64,000 nt of DNA from contig JAFFJZ010000020.1 of NCBI GenBank assembly GCA_018340375.1, forward strand, positions 868,001-932,000, written 5' to 3'. The position numbers were made by a program, and so were the translations under genes. Origin of the DNA: Gonatopus flavifemur. Its lineage: Eukaryota; Arthropoda; Insecta; Hymenoptera; Dryinidae. Below, one piece after another: positions 60,028 to 64,000 of the stretch; position 1 is the first letter of the stretch, and every line of letters starts with the position of its first letter. The notes below the pieces were generated by a model. That model was not told the origin of the DNA. It ran no database searches and saw only the letters and a list, made by a program, of their open reading frames with translations.

Positions 60028-60066
60028 GGTCGAAGCATCCAACATAGAAGGAGAGTGTCACTTATT

Positions 60067-60487
60067 GGCCGGAAGATTAGATCAATTTTTTGTTGTTAAT
60101 GACATAAAAAATAATGAGAAAGTATCTTTTCTTTCAACGCTAATTGGAAGAATAGGATATGTGTTATTGAGGAATCTTTGTCAACCTGATCTGCCGTCAA
60201 CGAAAGAATTGAGCGTGTTAACGAAGTTAATGGAAGATCATCTTCAACCACCACCCAATGAAATTACTGAAGGGTATCATTCCAATAAGTGTTTGCGGAA
60301 GGAAAATGAGTCAATTGAATGTGCTCAATTGAAAAAGTTATCTACACTGTTGAAAATGTTTGTGAATTCAATATACGTTCATAGAAAAGAGTACATTCAT
60401 TCTCAAGGGCGCTTTATGATTTGTATTCTACATTTGGATGTTGAAAAATCAATCACATATTTCATGAACTCCAAACAAAAGTTTTGA
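60067..60487 (+). pseudogene. Ty3/Gypsy-type gag fragment
   Basis: The frame reads RLDQFFVVNDIKNNEKVSF, LSTLIG.., LLRNLCQPDLPSTKELSVL, LMEDHLQPPPNEI, then RKENESIECAQLKKLS. This is the core pattern of capsid proteins of insect Gypsy elements (a dimeric helical bundle that packages the RNA). The similarity stops near 60360 and the frame then drifts. The matrix start, nucleocapsid zinc knuckle and pol are absent. There is no ATG at the domain start. It is a truncated remnant. Confidence 0.65.
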
Positions 60488-61889
60488 AATTCATAACAGT
60501 TTGTGAAAATTCATAACTGTAGATATTGAATTTCTGTATTCATTTGAATATTGGAAAATCAATCACATATTTCTCATATTTCAAACAAAGTTTCTCATAT
60601 TCACCACAGTTTACGAAAATTCATATCCTGATATATGCGATTATCCCGAAAGTGTGTGAACCTGGAATTCCCCGATCTGTTGAAAACTAGTAGATTTTGA
60701 GAAATGACTAGAAAGTACTAGTTTTCAATAAATCGGTAAATTTCGGCACAATCTTGGTCTACCCTTCCGATGTGAATTTTTGTAGGGAAAATGACTTGTA
60801 AAATTAACATCACTAATTGTGAAATCAAATCACGCAGTTCTAATAATTCACTCATATATGTATTTTCATTTTCAGAATTTTTTGTATTAATTTTGTAACA
60901 AAACATGATGAAGTATTCCCTGGTAGAAATATCACGAGTCTTTCCCGATCACCCATGAGGGGTTAGCAAGGAAAAACTAGTTGGGATAAACTGGAGAGTT
61001 ATTATTAGTGAATATTTGGTGAGGTGGGCCTGATGAATTACAGATGGATAAAACTGGTCAGGATTTCACAAATTTTCCCCAATCCATGCTAGTTAGAAAA
61101 AGCTAACCTCAAAACCTAAAAAAATAAAACAGAATAACCATGGAAAACCATGAATAATCATGAAACCGTGAATTTGATTGCTAATTTATATTTCGTTCCA
61201 AGACATCCTGAATCCTTCGGCTTATATCCCACAGGTATGAACTTTGCAAAATTTCCCATCCACCTGACCCAGCAACGAAATGAAATTGAATGATGGTATT
61301 TACCCAGAAAGAAAAAAAAATACTCTTAGAGAAGTTTGTCCTGTCAATTCCCTCAAATCTGTAAAATTTCCATATATTTTCCCATGTTTTGAAGGAAAAA
61401 TGAGGAAAAATCCGAGGAAATTTTGTAAGAACAGAAAAACTTTCCTTGTGGGTATCTTTTAGATTTCTGAGAGTGTTCTCAAGATGGCTTAAGATTTACC
61501 CTGGCATTGTCTAAAAGTTATCTGCAAGGCATTCTTCAGAAGTCTTATGCAATATTATTCCACTCCTCAAAGATGTCTGAATGGATAGCTTAGAGAATCA
61601 GTATTCAAGACATACTTCAGAAGTCGTACGTAAGATATCTTTTACAGTTCTTTCCTCAGATGTCGAAGGTATTCAATATGAAACAATATTCCTATCGAAC
61701 TAAAGTACTGTGTTCCGAAATACTTCTCCAACAAGTACTCGATTAATGCAACAGATCAGATAATTATTCAACACAGACAGTAATTCAGTTCCACGTGGAA
61801 AATTATTCAAAAATATTAGTACATGAATAAAACAATGTTCAACAGCTCTATCATTTTCTCACAGCATGACAAAGGTACAAAGTTATCGG
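60488..61889. other. AT-rich stretch, no gene recognised
   Basis: Short inverted words occur at 60677-60731 (TTGAAAACTAGTA and its inverse), and a repeated AATCAATCACATATTTC at 60450 and 60555. Nothing coding can be supported. Confidence 0.45.
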
Positions 61890-64000
61890 ATTTTATGAAA
61901 GAATGTATTATCAGCCCCACTTTTGTACACCTTCGATGATTTTTCAAACGGTCATCAAGTCACATGGAATGATAGTATTTCCCCAATCAACAATCTGTAT
62001 AAAGTGGAATAACCAGTCACTTTGTTGAGATGAATGCTTTGCGAATAAGAAGTAGGTATTCACAAAACTTGAGATGATGGAGAAATTGACTTATATATTG
62101 GGAGCGCAGTAAGTTTTCTGCACTCTGATATTACTATGAACTATTGGCACGATAGATACTTATAAGGGACAGATTGTCAGAAATCACTTAAAAATAACTT
62201 CATTGAACCATGCATGTAGTTATAAATAATTCTACATGAACAAATTATTTGGTCCATTTACAAGAATCAGAACCAATTGAATATTTGTATTGTTGCATGT
62301 GAGGTATGGTAGTGAACGAAATTCTGTATGCAATTTGAGAGATGATTTTTCTAACGGTAAGAATCTTATACTCCATTCATAACTACATGTATCATTCAAT
62401 GAAGTTATGTACAAATATTTTTTGGAATCAAATCACAGTCAAGTATCCATCATGCAAATTGTCTGAAAGAATGTACTATCACTACCACTTTTGTGAACCT
62501 CTGATGATTTTTCAGGTAATCAAATGAAATGAAGTGATGTCATTCCTTCAATCCACAATCTGTATGAAGTGAAATGACCAGCCACTTGGTTGAAATAAAT
62601 TCTTTTCGAATAAGAAGTAGGTATCCACAACACGTGAGTCGATGAAGAAATTGACTTATATATTGGGAGCGCAGTGAGTTTTCTTCACTCTGACCACCAT
62701 GAACCATTGGCACGATAGATACTTGTAGGAGATATTGATTGTCAAAAATTACTCGAAAATAACTTCATTGAACTATACATGTATTTATAAATAATTAGAT
62801 ATGGACAAATTATTTAGTCAATTTGTAAGAATGAAAATCAATTGAATATTTCTCATGTCGCATGTAATTCATGGTAATGAAGGGAAATTCCCTGTGCTGG
62901 TAATTTGACAGATGATCTTTTATCGCTAAAACCCTTAGGCTCCATTTATAACCACATATATGTATTGTTCAATGAAGTGATGTAGAAATACTCTTTGGAA
63001 GCAAATCACAGTTAAGTATCCATCGTGTCAGTAGTTCATTTCGATCAGAGAAAGGAAATTCACTGCGCTTCCGATATAAGTGTAAGATAATATCTTCAAC
63101 GATTCAAGTCATACTTATTCGTAGACAATTTATTCCAACAAACTTACAGTTCATTTTATATCATGCACATTGTTCGAGTGAGGAAGTCATTTCACGTCAC
63201 TTATCAAGAAACACTCCACTTCACTTTAAGTGATTAAGGTAACTCAATCAGAAGCTCACATATATAAGTGAACAAAATGATAATGGATGCCAATGATACA
63301 CGAACCTTTTTTTTCTATCATTTATTATACACTCAAAAGAAAAACAGAGTATATAATAGCCAATTGACTACGCGGCCCGTATGGCGTACAACATTCTGCG
63401 CAAGTCAACATATAAAACGGACAACTTCCATATGCAACATACATATACACGAACTCCACTTTAGAGTATTGAAAAAAAACCGTGACCGCTCTTTTCTTTG
63501 AATAATCTAAATGAGATAGATCTATGTGACTTTTACATACCATAAATATGATTTCACAAAAGTCTCCTTTGGGATTTGATTTTGATGAGAAACAGGGACA
63601 CTTGAAGAATGATGACGATACATTCATAACTTGTGATATTTTCTAGTTTACTTCTTACACATAACATAATGTGAATAATATTTTAATGGAAAGCACAAGA
63701 TAACGAATTCAAACCAAAATATAATCTTATCACAAAAATGACATCAATTTATCACTGTTATGAAGAATTTTGTGTTCTATTAGATACAAAACAAAAACAA
63801 ATTCCAAAAGTAGGGTTATGTCTTTATGTTATGTTTATTGGAATCACTTTTTTAAGTACTGTCAATTTTATCACTTATATTGTACGGAAATGAATTTTAA
63901 CAATTTTTCAGCGCGATGATTCCGATATTTAAAAGTACGAAGAATGTGTAGTTTGAATGTAGCGGGTCAACTTTCATGGTGCAACCGCCAGGGGACTGGT
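61890..64000 (-). mobile_element. Second, inverted copy of the 22650-25538 element, cut by the window end
   Basis: The window's last bases (to 64000) are the reverse complement of 23318 onward, and the match continues to about 62140 against 25030. It then carries on leftward through a further copy of the ~570-bp unit (GCACGATAGATACTT at 62148 and 62710). It holds at least two such units, against 1.6 in the other copy, and an extra 139-bp insertion at 63306-63444. Confidence 0.8.
63306..63444 (-). mobile_element. Small processed retrocopy with poly(A) and 10-bp target duplication
   Basis: Absent from the other copy of the host element. Flanked by the direct repeat ATACACGAAC (63296-63305 and 63445-63454). 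On the minus strand it ends with AATAAATGATAG then A9, that is, a polyadenylation signal and tail. This is the signature of an LINE-mobilised mRNA 3' end. A short frame ends LRRMLYAIRAA before a stop; the source gene was not recognised. Confidence 0.75.

Noticed and set aside
1..64000. CRISPR arrays, prokaryotic operons or phage genes
   Set aside because: The direct repeats seen are satellites or TE parts, and all recognisable proteins are eukaryotic transposon proteins.

Overview
This window is AT-rich, intron-poor at first sight and almost entirely built of transposable elements, most of them broken. The families present (RTE- and CR1-like non-LTR retrotransposons, DD34D and DD41D mariners, pogo-like and hAT elements, a THAP-type pseudogene, Ty3/Gypsy gag debris, and many TA-flanked MITEs and foldback elements) point to an arthropod, most likely insect, heterochromatic or otherwise TE-rich locus. 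I found no intact host gene and no rRNA. Apart from one decayed tRNA-like pol III promoter, I found no RNA gene. The species cannot be told from the sequence.

Layout. 1-1051 is the right end of a large foldback element cut by the window edge. 2022-6310 is an RTE copy (minus strand) with another LINE inserted in it (2217-3480). A THAP-domain pseudogene split by a MITE follows (6373-7410), then a decayed pogo-like transposase (7600-8985) and a short RTE copy with an 8-bp target duplication (9891-11097). 12227-13170 and 13574-15605 are DD41D mariner material. 16872-26197 is a deep nest: a mariner derivative holds a 5'-truncated RTE copy, which holds both a 4.58-kb hAT-like foldback (17743-22325) and a 2.9-kb unclassified element (22650-25538). 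26208-28808 is a second DD41D mariner whose left arm contains the reverse complement of its own transposase 3' end.

29466-32232 is a Mos1-like mariner interrupted, two codons before its stop, by a hAT element (30361-32140) with an exact 8-bp target duplication. 33680-47303 holds two CR1-like LINEs head to tail, both on the minus strand. Each has a PHD-finger ORF1 and an endonuclease-RT ORF2, and both are bounded on each side by an (ACT)n microsatellite, which suggests insertion into that repeat. The first copy carries a Mos1-like mariner, a 226-bp MITE and a 127-bp MITE. 47497-49565 is a hAT transposase pseudogene.

The right third is dominated by inverted-repeat structures: a 1.1-kb palindrome (49837-50929), a 2.5-kb element with 847-bp arms around an unclassified transposase-like ORF (53221-55720), a 1.3-kb element containing a tRNA-like box pair (55769-57078) and a 2.0-kb foldback (57329-59323). 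A Gypsy gag fragment lies behind a probable LTR (59394-60487). From about 61890 to the window end there is an inverted second copy of the 2.9-kb element, carrying a small polyadenylated retrocopy.

The genes do not form a pathway. What the window records is the order of insertions: direct comparison of copies gives clean empty sites for several insertions and so a relative chronology.
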